A stretch of DNA of 64,000 nucleotides from Bacilli bacterium (GCA_017513865.1 JAFWMN010000008.1:1-64000), one strand, 5' to 3'; positions 18,032 to 27,724 are shown, numbered from the stretch's first letter. Program-made: numbers and translations. The notes: generated by a model not told the origin, from the sequence alone.

Positions 18032-19444
18032 ATGTTAATTCCCGAAAGAGAAAAAGCTAAGATTAGAAGCAAGAATAAAGTCTTGACTAAAGAATATAAA
18101 ATAGATGATGAGTTAAAAGAACTAGGTTTGGGTAAAACGTATTTTATTAAAACATATGGCTGTCAAATGAATGTTCATGATTCTGAGAATATTAAAGCTA
18201 TTTTAGAGGAAATGAGTTTTAAAGAAGCTCTTGTTATGGAAGAGGCTGATTTAATTTTGCTTAATACTTGTGCGATTAGAGAAAATGCCCATAATAAAGT
18301 ATTTGGTATGCTTGGAAGAATTAAACATTTAAAAGAAGAAAGACCTAATGTAATAGCCGGCATATGTGGGTGTATGGCTCAAGAAGAAGGTGTTGTTTCT
18401 TTAATTTTAGAAAAGTATAAATTTCTTGATTTGGTTTTTGGTACACACAACATTCATGAATTGCCTTTAATTTTAGAAAAAGCTATTAATAGTAAAAAAA
18501 TGGAAGTACAAGTTTATAGTTGTGAAGGAGATATTATTGAAAATATCCCAGCTAAAAGAGATAGTAAATATAAAGCTTTTGTTAATATAATGTATGGTTG
18601 TGATAAATTTTGTACATACTGTATAGTGCCTTATACTAGAGGAAAACAAAGAAGTCGAAATCCTAAAGATATAATAAGAGAGATCGAAAAATTAAAGGAA
18701 GCAGGTTATAAAGAAGTTACTTTACTTGGGCAAAATGTTAATGCTTATGGTAAAGATTTAGATATTAATTATGATATGAGCAATTTACTTACTGATGTAG
18801 CTTCTACGGGTATTTCACGCATTTTCTTTGTGACATCGCATCCTTGGGATTTTACTGATGAAATGATTGAGGTTATTAGTAAATATGATAATATCATGCC
18901 TTATATTCATTTGCCACTACAATCTGGATCTAATAGAATATTAAAACTTATGGGTAGAAGATATACTAAGGAATCTTATTTGGAATTATTTCATAAAATA
19001 AAAGATAAAATTAAAAATGTTTCTGTTACAACGGATATAATTGTCGGTTTCCCAGGAGAAACGGATGATGATTTTAATGATACTTTAGATGTGGTGAATG
19101 AATGTAAATATGATTCCGCCTTTACCTTTATATTTTCTCCTAGAGAAGGAACACCAGCTAGTAAAATGAAGGATGATATTCCTTTAGAAGTAAAGGAAAA
19201 AAGACTTTATAAACTAAATGATATTATTAACAAATATGCTTTAGAAGCTAATCAAAAATACATGGGTAAAATAGTAAAGGTACTACTTGAGGGTGAAAGT
19301 TCTAAAGGTGGATTACTTATGGGTTATACTGACACAATGAAGCTTATTAATGTAAAAGCCTCAAAAGATAAAGTTGGAGAAATTGTAAATGTTAAAATAA
19401 CTAATGTCCAATCATTTAGTATGGATGGGGAAATAGTTGAATAA
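18032..19444 (+). CDS. miaB: tRNA-2-methylthio-N6-isopentenyladenosine synthase MiaB
   Basis: 470 residues. The N-terminal UPF0004 domain starts at KTYGCQMNVHDSE and has its other cluster cysteines in LNTCAIRENA and GICGCMAQ. The radical SAM domain carries CDKFCTYCIVPYTRG, and a C-terminal TRAM domain ends the protein. It adds the methylthio group to A37 of tRNAs reading UNN codons. The frame is open from a TTG at 17978, but the ATG at 18032 begins the family-like sequence and has a GAAGTGAT site. In Bacillus miaB lies upstream of cotE-mutS-mutL; here cotE follows with one gene between. Confidence 0.96.
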   Translation: MLIPEREKAKIRSKNKVLTKEYKIDDELKELGLGKTYFIKTYGCQMNVHDSENIKAILEEMSFKEALVMEEADLILLNTCAIRENAHNKVFGMLGRIKHLKEERPNVIAGICGCMAQEEGVVSLILEKYKFLDLVFGTHNIHELPLILEKAINSKKMEVQVYSCEGDIIENIPAKRDSKYKAFVNIMYGCDKFCTYCIVPYTRGKQRSRNPKDIIREIEKLKEAGYKEVTLLGQNVNAYGKDLDINYDMSNLLTDVASTGISRIFFVTSHPWDFTDEMIEVISKYDNIMPYIHLPLQSGSNRILKLMGRRYTKESYLELFHKIKDKIKNVSVTTDIIVGFPGETDDDFNDTLDVVNECKYDSAFTFIFSPREGTPASKMKDDIPLEVKEKRLYKLNDIINKYALEANQKYMGKIVKVLLEGESSKGGLLMGYTDTMKLINVKASKDKVGEIVNVKITNVQSFSMDGEIVE

Positions 19445-19488
19445 TTTTAAATATTTTGGTATAGTTATTTTAGGAAGTAGGAATAGTT

Positions 19489-20790
19489 ATGAATAAGAAA
19501 AAGGTAGATGATTTTGCCGATAAAGTTTCTTCAAAAATTAACTATATTTTAGAAGATACGCTTTTAGATAAAGAAGCAAAAAATGAAGAGGGGAAAATTT
19601 TTAATTATGAGGATTTAGTTAAAAATAATCCAAAAGCTAAAATGTCTAAATTATTGTGGATTATATCTATATTTTTAATTTTAGTTATATCTTTATATTT
19701 AGTTTTTACTTTTTTTAATGGCAATCCACAATCTATTTTTACTAATACTATTGATAAATTTTTCTCATCTATAACTAATAATATAAGTGATAATAACTAT
19801 GATATTTCTAAAGGTAAAATTGATTTTTCAGCAAATATTAATAGTAACAATAATAATGAATTATTAAGTGAATTTAATAAGATAACTCTTTCTTTTGATT
19901 ATAATATGGATAGTGCAAATAGTTTGCTTAAACTAAATATGGCATCTAAATACGAAGATGAAGATTTCATTAAATTAGATTTTTATAATGATAAGAATAA
20001 TGTGTATCTTTATTCTAGTGATTTATATGATAAGTATATAAAAATAAAAAATGATAGTAAATTTAAATTTATAAGGCCAAAAGAAGTTAAGTTAATATTA
20101 AATGGATTAAATCAAGCTTTTGATAAAGTGGCTACTTTGGAAAAAATATATGGAAAGAAAACAACACTTGATTATGGAAATAAAACGATTAATGTTTCAG
20201 AAACAAAACTTTTGATTGATAATAGTAATTATGATGAGGTATCTGAAGTTTTTGTAAACACATTAAAATCAAATTCTGAATTTGTTTCAGCTTTAGCTAA
20301 ATTTAGAGGAACTTCAAACAAAAAAATTCAAAAATCATTGGAAAATTTTTTACTAAAATTAAAGCAATTTTTTAAAGATAATGAAAAATTTGAAGTGACT
20401 TTATATAATGATAGAAAAACAAAAGAATTTGTTAAAGGGGAAATGAAAGGAAATATTGTTACTTTTACTTTAATTAAAAACGGAAATAAATATTCATATG
20501 CTTTTGATAGTAAGGATTCTCAAAAAAGCAGTGGTGATATTGTTTTTGATGTTAATAGTAAGAAAACAGAATATAATTTTGAAATTAATTTTAAAGATGA
20601 AATTAATGATGAAAAGACCTCGGGAAATATAAAACTTTATTTTACTAATACTAAAGCTAAAAGTTTTAAGCGCATTAATATTAGTGAAGCTAAGGATATT
20701 AATGAACTTAGTGAATTGGAAAAGGTTGGAATTTATGCAAAAATATTTTCTAATCCTAAAATGAGCAATTTTATAAAATTTATTAAGTAG
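19489..20790 (+). CDS. Single-pass membrane protein with large extracellular domain, unknown
   Basis: 433 residues. A cytoplasmic N-terminus of about 55 residues is followed by one membrane helix (about 56-78) and a 350-residue outer part rich in Asn, Lys, Asp and Ser with alternating beta-type stretches. No cysteine cluster, sorting signal or catalytic motif is seen. It sits between miaB and cotE, where Bacillus has ymcA, but it does not resemble YmcA. AGGAAGTAGGA precedes the start. Function unknown. Confidence 0.7.
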   Translation: MNKKKVDDFADKVSSKINYILEDTLLDKEAKNEEGKIFNYEDLVKNNPKAKMSKLLWIISIFLILVISLYLVFTFFNGNPQSIFTNTIDKFFSSITNNISDNNYDISKGKIDFSANINSNNNNELLSEFNKITLSFDYNMDSANSLLKLNMASKYEDEDFIKLDFYNDKNNVYLYSSDLYDKYIKIKNDSKFKFIRPKEVKLILNGLNQAFDKVATLEKIYGKKTTLDYGNKTINVSETKLLIDNSNYDEVSEVFVNTLKSNSEFVSALAKFRGTSNKKIQKSLENFLLKLKQFFKDNEKFEVTLYNDRKTKEFVKGEMKGNIVTFTLIKNGNKYSYAFDSKDSQKSSGDIVFDVNSKKTEYNFEINFKDEINDEKTSGNIKLYFTNTKAKSFKRINISEAKDINELSELEKVGIYAKIFSNPKMSNFIKFIK

Positions 20791-20810
20791 TTTAAATACT
20801 ACTTTTTTTG
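20784..20810 (+). terminator. Terminator before cotE
   Basis: AAGTAGT and ACTACTT form a stem, with a T-run after it. Confidence 0.75.
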
Positions 20811-20857
20811 TGTACTTTTTTTAATTAGATGCATATCTTAAAATGAGGGGTGATATA

Positions 20858-21397
20858 ATGGCCTTTTATAAGGAGATAGTAACTAAAGCAGTTGTTGGCA
20901 AAGGTAAAAAATATTTTAAAAATAATTATTCTATTGAGGTTCAGGATAAACCATCAACAATATTAGGATGTTGGATAATAAATCATAAATTTAAAGGTTA
21001 TAAAGTTGAAAATAAAGTAGGAGTGGACGGATCTTTTGATATCAATATATGGTATTCTTATGATAATGATAGTAAAACATCTGTTATAAATAAAAATATT
21101 AGTTATAATGATATATTTAATGTTAAAGTTCGTGATGATGCCACTTTATCTAATGATACTGACATAATTGTTAGATCTTTAAAGCAGCCTACTTGTTTAG
21201 ATGTTAAGTTGGAAAATAATATTATTTCTTTTGATATTGAAAAAGAACTTGGGGTTGAGATAGTTGGTGAGACTAAAATGAAGATTGCGGTTGAAGAGGA
21301 TGAAGAACCATGGGATGAACTTACTAGTGATAGTGATATTGATGAATCATTAAATGATATTGATGAAATTGATGAAAATTATTTGGAAAAACACTAA
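20858..21397 (+). CDS. cotE: Outer spore coat morphogenetic protein CotE
   Basis: 179 residues aligning over their whole length with Bacillus CotE: FYKEIVTKAVVGKGKK, KPSTILGCWIINHKFKG, SFDINIWYSYDNDSKT, KQPTCLDVKLENN and GVEIVGETKMKI. The acidic C-terminal tail (EEDEEPWDEL and on) is also typical. CotE forms the ring that recruits the outer coat in the mother cell. This is the strongest single sign that the organism forms endospores. The start follows GAGGGGTGAT; an in-frame upstream ATG is too far from it. Confidence 0.93.
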   Translation: MAFYKEIVTKAVVGKGKKYFKNNYSIEVQDKPSTILGCWIINHKFKGYKVENKVGVDGSFDINIWYSYDNDSKTSVINKNISYNDIFNVKVRDDATLSNDTDIIVRSLKQPTCLDVKLENNIISFDIEKELGVEIVGETKMKIAVEEDEEPWDELTSDSDIDESLNDIDEIDENYLEKH

Positions 21398-21463
21398 AAT
21401 ATGGTGTTTTTTTAATTATTATATTTATATCTGAATATAATAAAGTGTGTTAACTAGAAAAGG

Positions 21464-21492
21464 TTGACATACGGTTTCTTTTATGATATAGT
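21464..21492 (+). promoter_or_regulatory. Strong sigma-A promoter of rpsP
   Basis: A perfect TTGACA (21464-21469), 17-base spacer and TATAGT (21487-21492). Confidence 0.85.
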
Positions 21493-21514
21493 TATTGTGA
21501 AATGGAGGGAAATT

Positions 21515-21799
21515 ATGGCAGTTAAATTAAGATTACTTAGAATGGGTGCGAAAAGAAAACCTTATTATAGAATTGTGGCAGCTGATTCACGCACTAAAAG
21601 AGATGGAAAATATATAGAATTAATTGGTACTTATAATCCAACTCATAATCCGGCTGAAATTAGTATTAAAGAGGATGTTGCTTTAAAATGGCTAAATAAT
21701 GGAGCGATTCCAACAGATACTGTTAAAAGTTTATTTAGAAGTCAAGGAATTAATGAAAAATTTCATCAAGCAAAAACTTCTAAAAAAGAGAGTAAATAA
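21515..21799 (+). CDS. rpsP: 30S ribosomal protein S16
   Basis: 94 residues with the typical start [20 protein letters not shown] and FIGxY-type segment ELIGTYNP. The frame is open upstream through the promoter, but GGAGGG marks the ATG at 21515. In Bacilli it normally follows ffh and precedes khpA-rimM-trmD; here only khpA follows. Confidence 0.97.
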   Translation: MAVKLRLLRMGAKRKPYYRIVAADSRTKRDGKYIELIGTYNPTHNPAEISIKEDVALKWLNNGAIPTDTVKSLFRSQGINEKFHQAKTSKKESK

Positions 21800-21801
21800 T
21801 T

Positions 21802-22044
21802 ATGAAATTAGATAGTTTAACGGAATTTTTAGTTAAAAGTTTAGTTAGTAATCCTGATATGGTTTCGGTGAAACAATTTGATGATGAAGAGCAAATTGTT
21901 ATTGAAGTATTAGTTAGTTCTGAAGATATGGGCAAAGTTATTGGCAAACGTGGAATGATTGCAAATGCGATTAGAACTATTGTTCAAGCTAGTAGTCGTT
22001 TAAATAATGGAGCTTATGTAAAAATTAATATAGATTCTTTTTAG
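21802..22044 (+). CDS. khpA: RNA-binding KH-domain protein KhpA
   Basis: 80 residues, a single KH domain with the GKVIGKRGMIANAIRTIV motif (GxxG is GKRG). It pairs with KhpB/Jag in many Gram-positive bacteria and binds small RNAs. It follows rpsP by two bases and must rely on coupling, since only a weak binding site is seen. The usual next genes rimM and trmD are absent. Confidence 0.95.
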   Translation: MKLDSLTEFLVKSLVSNPDMVSVKQFDDEEQIVIEVLVSSEDMGKVIGKRGMIANAIRTIVQASSRLNNGAYVKINIDSF

Positions 22045-22055
22045 AATCTTTTTTA
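22032..22055 (+). terminator. Terminator after khpA
   Basis: AGATTCT-TTTT-AGAATCT then T's; overlaps the stop. Confidence 0.8.
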
Positions 22056-22099
22056 TTTACTAGTATTTATAAATATGATATATTTATATTGGTGATAGT

Positions 22100-22591
22100 A
22101 TGAAGAATAAAGGTTTTACTTTAATAGAATTAGTTGCAGTTGTAGGAATTTTAGCAGTTGTTTTAATAGTTTCTGGTCCGGCGATTTTGAAAATTTTGAA
22201 TTTTTCTCGTGATAGTGTTTCTGATGAACAAAAAAAATCTATTGTAGATGCGGCAAGATCTTGGGGTTTAGAAAATTTATATATTGTTAAAGATGATACA
22301 GGAAATAGATTTGCTTCACAAAATTGGATAGATATTAATACACTTTATGAGGCTAAATATTTAAAAAGTAATGAGTTTAAAAATATGAAAGTTGAAGAAG
22401 GCAAAATTGCTGGAGTTTGTGTTCATTTTATTCAAAACCAGTTTGTATATACTTATGAAGAAATTGATGATGTTTCAGATCCTAACGAAAAAGCTTTGGA
22501 AATTGAAGAGGCTTGTAACAGAGATACAGAAGAAGGAACAGTAGATGATCAAGCGTATATAACGGATGAAGTAGAAAATAATGGTGAATAA
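22100..22591 (+). CDS. Type IV prepilin-like protein
   Basis: 163 residues. MKNKGFTLIELVAVVGILAVV is the class A prepilin start: cleavage would fall between Gly5 and Phe6, with Glu at mature position 5 and a long hydrophobic helix. The C-terminal part is acidic, with a Cys in GVCVHF and another in EEACNRD that could form a disulfide. No prepilin peptidase, ATPase or other pilus gene is adjacent. It could be a competence-type pseudopilin or a stand-alone surface protein. Confidence 0.82.
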   Translation: MKNKGFTLIELVAVVGILAVVLIVSGPAILKILNFSRDSVSDEQKKSIVDAARSWGLENLYIVKDDTGNRFASQNWIDINTLYEAKYLKSNEFKNMKVEEGKIAGVCVHFIQNQFVYTYEEIDDVSDPNEKALEIEEACNRDTEEGTVDDQAYITDEVENNGE

Positions 22592-22594
22592 AAA

Positions 22595-22619
22595 TTAGTG
22601 ACATAGGTCACTTTTTTTT
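22595..22619 (+). terminator. Terminator after the prepilin gene
   Basis: AGTGAC-ATAG-GTCACT with a long T-run. Confidence 0.85.
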
Positions 22620-22663
22620 GTTATAAAAAACATGTTTTGACATATTTTTTAATAGGTGATGTT

Positions 22664-23815
22664 ATGAAAAAAATGATTATAGTATTTTTGATATTTGTTT
22701 TTATTCCTATAGTTAGAGCTACTGATTTAAGTTTTGCAGCAAATGCTAAATCGGCGTTTTTAATGGAGGCAAGCACTGGAAAAATATTATATGAAAAAAA
22801 TGCTGATGAAAAATTAGTGCCAGCTAGTATGACTAAAATGATGAGCATGCTGTTGATTTTAGAAGCAATTGAAAATAATGTTTTAAAATGGAATCAGATA
22901 GTTACTGTTTCAGAAAATGCCTCAGGAATGGGTGGGAGTCAAATACTTTTGGAAACTGGTGAAAAAATGACAGTTAAAGATTTATTTAAAGGTGTGGCTA
23001 TTGCTAGTGGAAATGATGCAGTAGTTGCTTTAGCTGAAGCAAGTTACGGTAGTGAAAGTGTTTTTGTAGATCATATGAATAAAAAAGCTAGAGAATTAGG
23101 TCTTAAAAATACTAATTTTAAAAATCCTCATGGTCTTGATGCAGCTGATCATTATTCTAGTGCAAGAGATATGGCTTTAATAGCTAAAGAACTTTCTAAA
23201 CATGAAGAGGTTTTCAAATATACATCAGTTTATGATGATTATTTAAGAGAAAATACGGATAGAAAAATATGGCTTGTCAATACTAATAAATTAGTTAAAT
23301 TTTATGATGGTGTTGATGGGCTTAAAACAGGTTTTACGGATGGAGCTGGTTATTGTATAACAACGACAGCTAAAAAAAATGGAATGCGCATTATTGCTGT
23401 TGTTATGGGTGAACCTACAAGTAAAATGCGGAATAAAGAAATTAGTGAAATGCTCGATTATGCTTTTGCTCAGTATAAAGTAGATGATGTACTTAAAGGT
23501 AAAAAAATATTAGGAAAGTACCGTGTTGATAGTGGTATAGAAGAATTTGCCAATGTTATCCCAAGTGAAAAGGCTACAGTAATTAATAAAAAGGGAGAAG
23601 ACTTAGATGGTTTTAACTATAAAGTTTATATTGATGGTTTAAAAGCACCAGTTAAAAAAGGTGATAAAGTTGGGAATTTAAAAATATTTTTAAATGGTAA
23701 GGTTATCAGAACTATTAAATTAACCGTTGATAAAGATATTTCTAAAATAAATTTCATAGAATTATTTATAAGAAATTTAAAAGATATGGTTAAGGGAAAT
23801 ATTAATATAAATTAG
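22664..23815 (+). CDS. D-alanyl-D-alanine carboxypeptidase (DacA/DacF family)
   Basis: 383 residues with a signal peptide ending near residue 16-20. The three penicillin-binding motifs are SMTK (within VPASMTKMM, near residue 55), SGN (in IASGNDAVVA) and KTG (in GLKTGFTD). A C-terminal beta-rich PBP5-like domain and an amphipathic tail that could hold the membrane follow. It trims the terminal D-Ala of peptidoglycan stem peptides. AGGTGAT marks the ATG at 22664. Which of the vegetative or sporulation paralogues it is cannot be told from sequence. Confidence 0.93.
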   Translation: MKKMIIVFLIFVFIPIVRATDLSFAANAKSAFLMEASTGKILYEKNADEKLVPASMTKMMSMLLILEAIENNVLKWNQIVTVSENASGMGGSQILLETGEKMTVKDLFKGVAIASGNDAVVALAEASYGSESVFVDHMNKKARELGLKNTNFKNPHGLDAADHYSSARDMALIAKELSKHEEVFKYTSVYDDYLRENTDRKIWLVNTNKLVKFYDGVDGLKTGFTDGAGYCITTTAKKNGMRIIAVVMGEPTSKMRNKEISEMLDYAFAQYKVDDVLKGKKILGKYRVDSGIEEFANVIPSEKATVINKKGEDLDGFNYKVYIDGLKAPVKKGDKVGNLKIFLNGKVIRTIKLTVDKDISKINFIELFIRNLKDMVKGNININ

Positions 23816-23888
23816 TATTTTTCTTTTCTTTTTGTTTGTTGAAGAAAGTTATTAAATGTGATATTATAATAAATGTTGGAGGTGTTTT

Positions 23889-24410
23889 ATGAAAGATTAT
23901 ATTCCTGATATGTATCAGAAGAGTATTTATACTGTTGATTATTCTAAATTATTAAGTAAAGGTATAAAATGTATCTTATATGATTTAGATAATACGATAA
24001 TACCTCCAAAATCAAGCGATCCAGTACCTAAAGCAAAAGATTTGTTTACTAGTTTAAAACAAAAAGGATTTAGAATATTTATTCTTACTAATAGTCCGGA
24101 GTTTAGACTTAAAAAGTTTACAGAATATTATGGGATTGAAGGCGTTTCTTGGGCTTTAAAACCACATACTTTTAAATTAAAAAAGTTAATAAAAAAGTAT
24201 AATTATAAGCCATCTGAAGTTGCTTTAATAGGTGATCAAATTATGACCGATGTTAAATGTGGAAATAAAGTAGGGGTCACAACAATACTTACGAAACCTC
24301 TTCACGAAGAAGAATTTTTTGTGACTAAAATAAATAGATTTTTAGAAAACAAAAAGTTAAAAGAACTTGAAAAGAAAGGTTTATTTCATAAGGATGATTT
24401 TTATGAATAA
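23889..24410 (+). CDS. yqeG: YqeG-family HAD phosphatase
   Basis: 173 residues, HAD subclass IIIA. YDLDNTIIPP is motif I, ILTNSP motif II and GDQIMTDVKCGN motif III/IV; ALKPHTFKL is typical of YqeG. Its substrate is unsettled. The last eight bases overlap yqeH, the same pair as in Bacillus. GGAGGTG precedes the start. Confidence 0.93.
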   Translation: MKDYIPDMYQKSIYTVDYSKLLSKGIKCILYDLDNTIIPPKSSDPVPKAKDLFTSLKQKGFRIFILTNSPEFRLKKFTEYYGIEGVSWALKPHTFKLKKLIKKYNYKPSEVALIGDQIMTDVKCGNKVGVTTILTKPLHEEEFFVTKINRFLENKKLKELEKKGLFHKDDFYE

Positions 24411-25380
24411 ATGTTTGGGGTGTGGAGCGGTTTTACAAAATGAAGATTCTTCTTTAGATGGTTATACTAAAAATTTAAATTATAAATATTGTCAAAGATG
24501 TTTTAAAATAAATTATTATAATGAATATATTTTTAGTTCTAAATCTAATTCAGATTATTTAAAGAAAATTGAAAAAATTAATAAGACAAAAGATCTTGTA
24601 ATTTTAACGTTAGATTTTTTAAATATGTTTGATATTAATAGGTTAAATTTAAATAATCCAATACTGCTTGTAATTACTAAAAAGGATTTGATTCCGAGAT
24701 CAGTTAATGAAGTAAAATTTTTAGATAAAATTAAAAGTGATTTAAATATTAAAGATAAAATGTTTATTTCAAGCAAAAATAATTATAATTTAGATTTACT
24801 TATGGATAAAATTTATAAACATAAGACAAGTAATAATGTTTATGTAGTAGGTCTTACAAATTCCGGGAAGTCAACTTTAATAAATAAAATTTTAAAGAAT
24901 TATTCTATTAATGAATCGGATATTACTACTAGTAACTTACCTTCAACGACATTAGATTTTTTAGAAAAAAAAGTTGATAAAGACCTTACGTTAATTGATA
25001 CTCCGGGATTACTTGATGACGGTAGTATACTTTTAAATTCTTCTAAAGAAGAGCTTAAAAAAATAATTCCTAAAAAAGAAATTAATCCAATAATTTATCA
25101 AATAAAAAATGATCAATCTATTATAATTGAAGATTTTTTAAAAGTTGATATACCTAAGTTTAATAATATAATTCTTTATATGTCTAATGATTTAAATGTA
25201 ACTAGAATATATAAGGAAAATAATAATTTAAATGAATTAAATTTATATAAAATTAATATTTCTGATAATAGTGATTTGGTTATTAAAGGTTTGGGTTTTA
25301 TTAAATTTAAAAATGAATGTGAAATAAAAGTATATTTAAAAAAAGGGGTTAAATATTTTGTTAGAAAATCTATTGTATGA
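24403..25380 (+). CDS. yqeH: Ribosome biogenesis GTPase YqeH
   Basis: 325 residues. An N-terminal zinc finger (CLGCG and YCQRC) precedes a circularly permuted GTPase with TKKDLIP (G4) ahead of GLTNSGKSTLIN (G1) and DTPG (G3). It acts in 30S subunit assembly. The ATG at 24403 gives the usual zinc-finger start and has AAGGA upstream. It overlaps yqeG by eight bases. Shorter than the Bacillus protein by about 40 residues. Confidence 0.93.
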   Translation: MNKCLGCGAVLQNEDSSLDGYTKNLNYKYCQRCFKINYYNEYIFSSKSNSDYLKKIEKINKTKDLVILTLDFLNMFDINRLNLNNPILLVITKKDLIPRSVNEVKFLDKIKSDLNIKDKMFISSKNNYNLDLLMDKIYKHKTSNNVYVVGLTNSGKSTLINKILKNYSINESDITTSNLPSTTLDFLEKKVDKDLTLIDTPGLLDDGSILLNSSKEELKKIIPKKEINPIIYQIKNDQSIIIEDFLKVDIPKFNNIILYMSNDLNVTRIYKENNNLNELNLYKINISDNSDLVIKGLGFIKFKNECEIKVYLKKGVKYFVRKSIV

Positions 25381-25394
25381 TTATGGAGGTATTT

Positions 25395-25841
25395 ATGAAT
25401 GAAAATTATGGATATTTAACAGATAATGGAAAGAATGATGATCATTGTGCTCTTTCTAAAGCTTTAGTGTCAATGAGATTAGACACTTTTATTGAAAATC
25501 TTTCAAATGAAAGTGGAGTAAATAGGGAAGATATAGTTATTTCTTTTTGTAGATATAACGAGGAAGTTAATATGTTACAATTTTATGTTCTTTCAACTTC
25601 AAAAAAGTGTTTTTTTAATTACCATATTTATTTTCCTTATGATTTTAGTAAGCATGAAAATGTAGGTAGCGTTCTTAAGGATAACCCATTATGTTATTTT
25701 ACTGTTGGTGATATAATGCGTTTTTCAGAAGAAACTTATAACCACCCTAAAGATCTATTTAGTAAGGCAGTTATGAAAGATTTAATTAAAAATAAAGATT
25801 ATGATAAACAAAAAGTGTTAATTAAGAATCAAAATAATTGA
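25395..25841 (+). CDS. Small soluble protein, unknown
   Basis: 148 residues, mixed alpha/beta composition, no signal or membrane segment. It contains CFFNYHIYFPYDFS and DNPLCYFTVGDIMRFSEE. No family is recognised. Earlier ATGs exist, but GGAGG sits just before the ATG at 25395. Directly after yqeH and likely in its operon. Confidence 0.65.
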   Translation: MNENYGYLTDNGKNDDHCALSKALVSMRLDTFIENLSNESGVNREDIVISFCRYNEEVNMLQFYVLSTSKKCFFNYHIYFPYDFSKHENVGSVLKDNPLCYFTVGDIMRFSEETYNHPKDLFSKAVMKDLIKNKDYDKQKVLIKNQNN

Positions 25842-25850
25842 TTCTTTTTT
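25824..25850 (+). terminator. Terminator of the yqeG operon
   Basis: AAGAATCAA and TTGATTCTT form a nine-base stem, then T's. Confidence 0.8.
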
Positions 25851-25882
25851 CTTATGTGTTATAATTATAATAGGTGAAGAAT

Positions 25883-27655
25883 ATGTTAGGGACAATAATT
25901 GGAATTGAAGAAGATACGGTTTTGCTTAAATTATCAATTAATTTAAATGAATTTCAAAGTTTAGTTAACATGCATGTGGTTATGGAAGATAATACTAAGA
26001 TGCTTGTTGGGGAAATATCTGATATTAAAGACGGCATAGCTTATATTAAATTAGTTGGTGAAATTCAAAATAATGAGTTTGTCTTTGGAGTTATTAAAAA
26101 ACCGTCATTTGGGGCTTCAGTAAAACTTATTTCTAAGGAAAGAATTCCAATGATTATAAGTGTACCAGAATATAAAGAAAAAGAAGATGTTTATATAGGG
26201 GAAAGTCCAATCTATCCTGGGGTTAAAATTGGGTTTAATATAAATGATTTTTTTGCTAGTCATTTTGCTGTTTTTGGTTCTACCGGTAGTGGTAAATCTT
26301 GGGGTGTTGCTAAACTTATTCAAAGTATTTTTGAAAAACAAAGTACTGTAGCTTATAGAGCTTCAATATTTATTTTTGATGCTTATGGTGAATATCATAG
26401 TGCTTTTAAAGATATAAGTAAAAATGTTCCAGAAGTTAGTTTTAAAGCTTATACAACTAATACTAAATTTAGTGAGACAGAAGTTCTTAAAATTCCTTTA
26501 TGGCTTTTATCTGTAGATGATATTGTTTTACTTTTAGGCGCTGAAAGTTCTAATCAAATTCCAATAATTGAAAAAGCCTTGAAATTTGTTGGACTTTTTG
26601 TTAGAGAAGATGACGAAGTAAAGACTGCTAAAAATGATATTATTGCAAGAGCAATATTAGATATTTTATCTAGTGGTCATAGTTCTTCACAAATAAGGGA
26701 CCAAGTTTTTTCTATTTTATCAACATATCATACAGCTGATTTAAATTTAGAAACTGAAATTTATCAGCCTGGTTACACTAGAAGTTTAAAACAGTGTTTA
26801 CTTATTGATGAAACTGGTAAAATTAGGGAAATGGAATTACTTACTAATTTTATGCAGTCGTTCTTAAGTGAAAGCGTTGATCTTATGCTTCCAGATGGAA
26901 CATTTATGTATGGTTTAAAAGATTTAGCTGATGCTTTAGATTTTGCTTTAATTTCTGAAGGGGCTTTAAATAGTGATAAAATTTTTGATCAGAATAACGT
27001 TCTTAAAGTCAGACTCCATACTTTACTTAACGGTGATTATGCTAGATATTTTGAGTGTGATCAATATATAACTAGAGATAATTATATTAAAGAATTATTA
27101 ACAGGAGCTAATGGAAGAAAAGCACAAATAATTAATTTTAATATTAACTATGTAGATGATAGATTTGCTAAAATTATAACAAAAATTTATTCAAAACTGT
27201 TATTTGATTATGCTAAAAATTTAGATAAAAGAGCGTCACTTCCTTTTCATATTATTTTGGAGGAAGCTCACCGATATGTTCAAAATGATAATGATATTAA
27301 TTTAATTGGTTATAATATATTTGATCGAATAACTAAAGAAGGTAGAAAATATGGAGTATTATTAGGACTAATTTCACAAAGGCCTTCTGATTTGTCGGAA
27401 ACATCTATTTCACAATGTAATAATTTCTTAATATATAAAATGCTTCATCCAAGAGATATTGAATATATTAGAGATATGGTGCCTAATATTACAACTGAAA
27501 TAGTAAAAAGACTTAGAATTTTACAACCAGGTAATTGTATTGCTTTTGGTTCAGCTTTTAAAGTTCCAGTTTTAATTAAACTTGATAAACCATCACCGCC
27601 ACCATCTAGTAGTAGTTGTGATATTAGCAGCAATTGGTTTATTGACCGAAAATAA
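25883..27655 (+). CDS. HerA/DUF87-type ATPase
   Basis: 590 residues. An N-terminal HAS-barrel-like domain (about 1-95) comes before the FtsK/HerA-type motor: Walker A GSTGSGKSWGV near residue 135, and Walker B with FHIILEEAHRYV near 460. An arginine-bearing segment (TKEGRKYGVLLGLISQRP) follows. Such ATPases form hexamers that pump or resect DNA. The NurA nuclease usually encoded with archaeal HerA is not adjacent. It ends in a proline/serine-rich tail. AGGTGA supports the ATG at 25883. Confidence 0.88.
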   Translation: MLGTIIGIEEDTVLLKLSINLNEFQSLVNMHVVMEDNTKMLVGEISDIKDGIAYIKLVGEIQNNEFVFGVIKKPSFGASVKLISKERIPMIISVPEYKEKEDVYIGESPIYPGVKIGFNINDFFASHFAVFGSTGSGKSWGVAKLIQSIFEKQSTVAYRASIFIFDAYGEYHSAFKDISKNVPEVSFKAYTTNTKFSETEVLKIPLWLLSVDDIVLLLGAESSNQIPIIEKALKFVGLFVREDDEVKTAKNDIIARAILDILSSGHSSSQIRDQVFSILSTYHTADLNLETEIYQPGYTRSLKQCLLIDETGKIREMELLTNFMQSFLSESVDLMLPDGTFMYGLKDLADALDFALISEGALNSDKIFDQNNVLKVRLHTLLNGDYARYFECDQYITRDNYIKELLTGANGRKAQIINFNINYVDDRFAKIITKIYSKLLFDYAKNLDKRASLPFHIILEEAHRYVQNDNDINLIGYNIFDRITKEGRKYGVLLGLISQRPSDLSETSISQCNNFLIYKMLHPRDIEYIRDMVPNITTEIVKRLRILQPGNCIAFGSAFKVPVLIKLDKPSPPPSSSSCDISSNWFIDRK

Positions 27656-27678
27656 AATCTGATTTATTCAGATTTTTT
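27654..27678 (+). terminator. Terminator of the HerA-like gene
   Basis: AAATCTGA and TCAGATTT, followed by T's. Confidence 0.8.
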
Positions 27679-27697
27679 AAATTGTAAAATTAAGTAT

Positions 27698-27724
27698 TTA
27701 AAAACCAGTATTTTACTGGTTTAA
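27698..27724 (-). terminator. Terminator of the radical SAM gene
   Basis: AAACCAGTA and TACTGGTTT form a nine-base stem; on the minus strand it overlaps the 3' end of the gene and a T-run follows. Confidence 0.8.
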
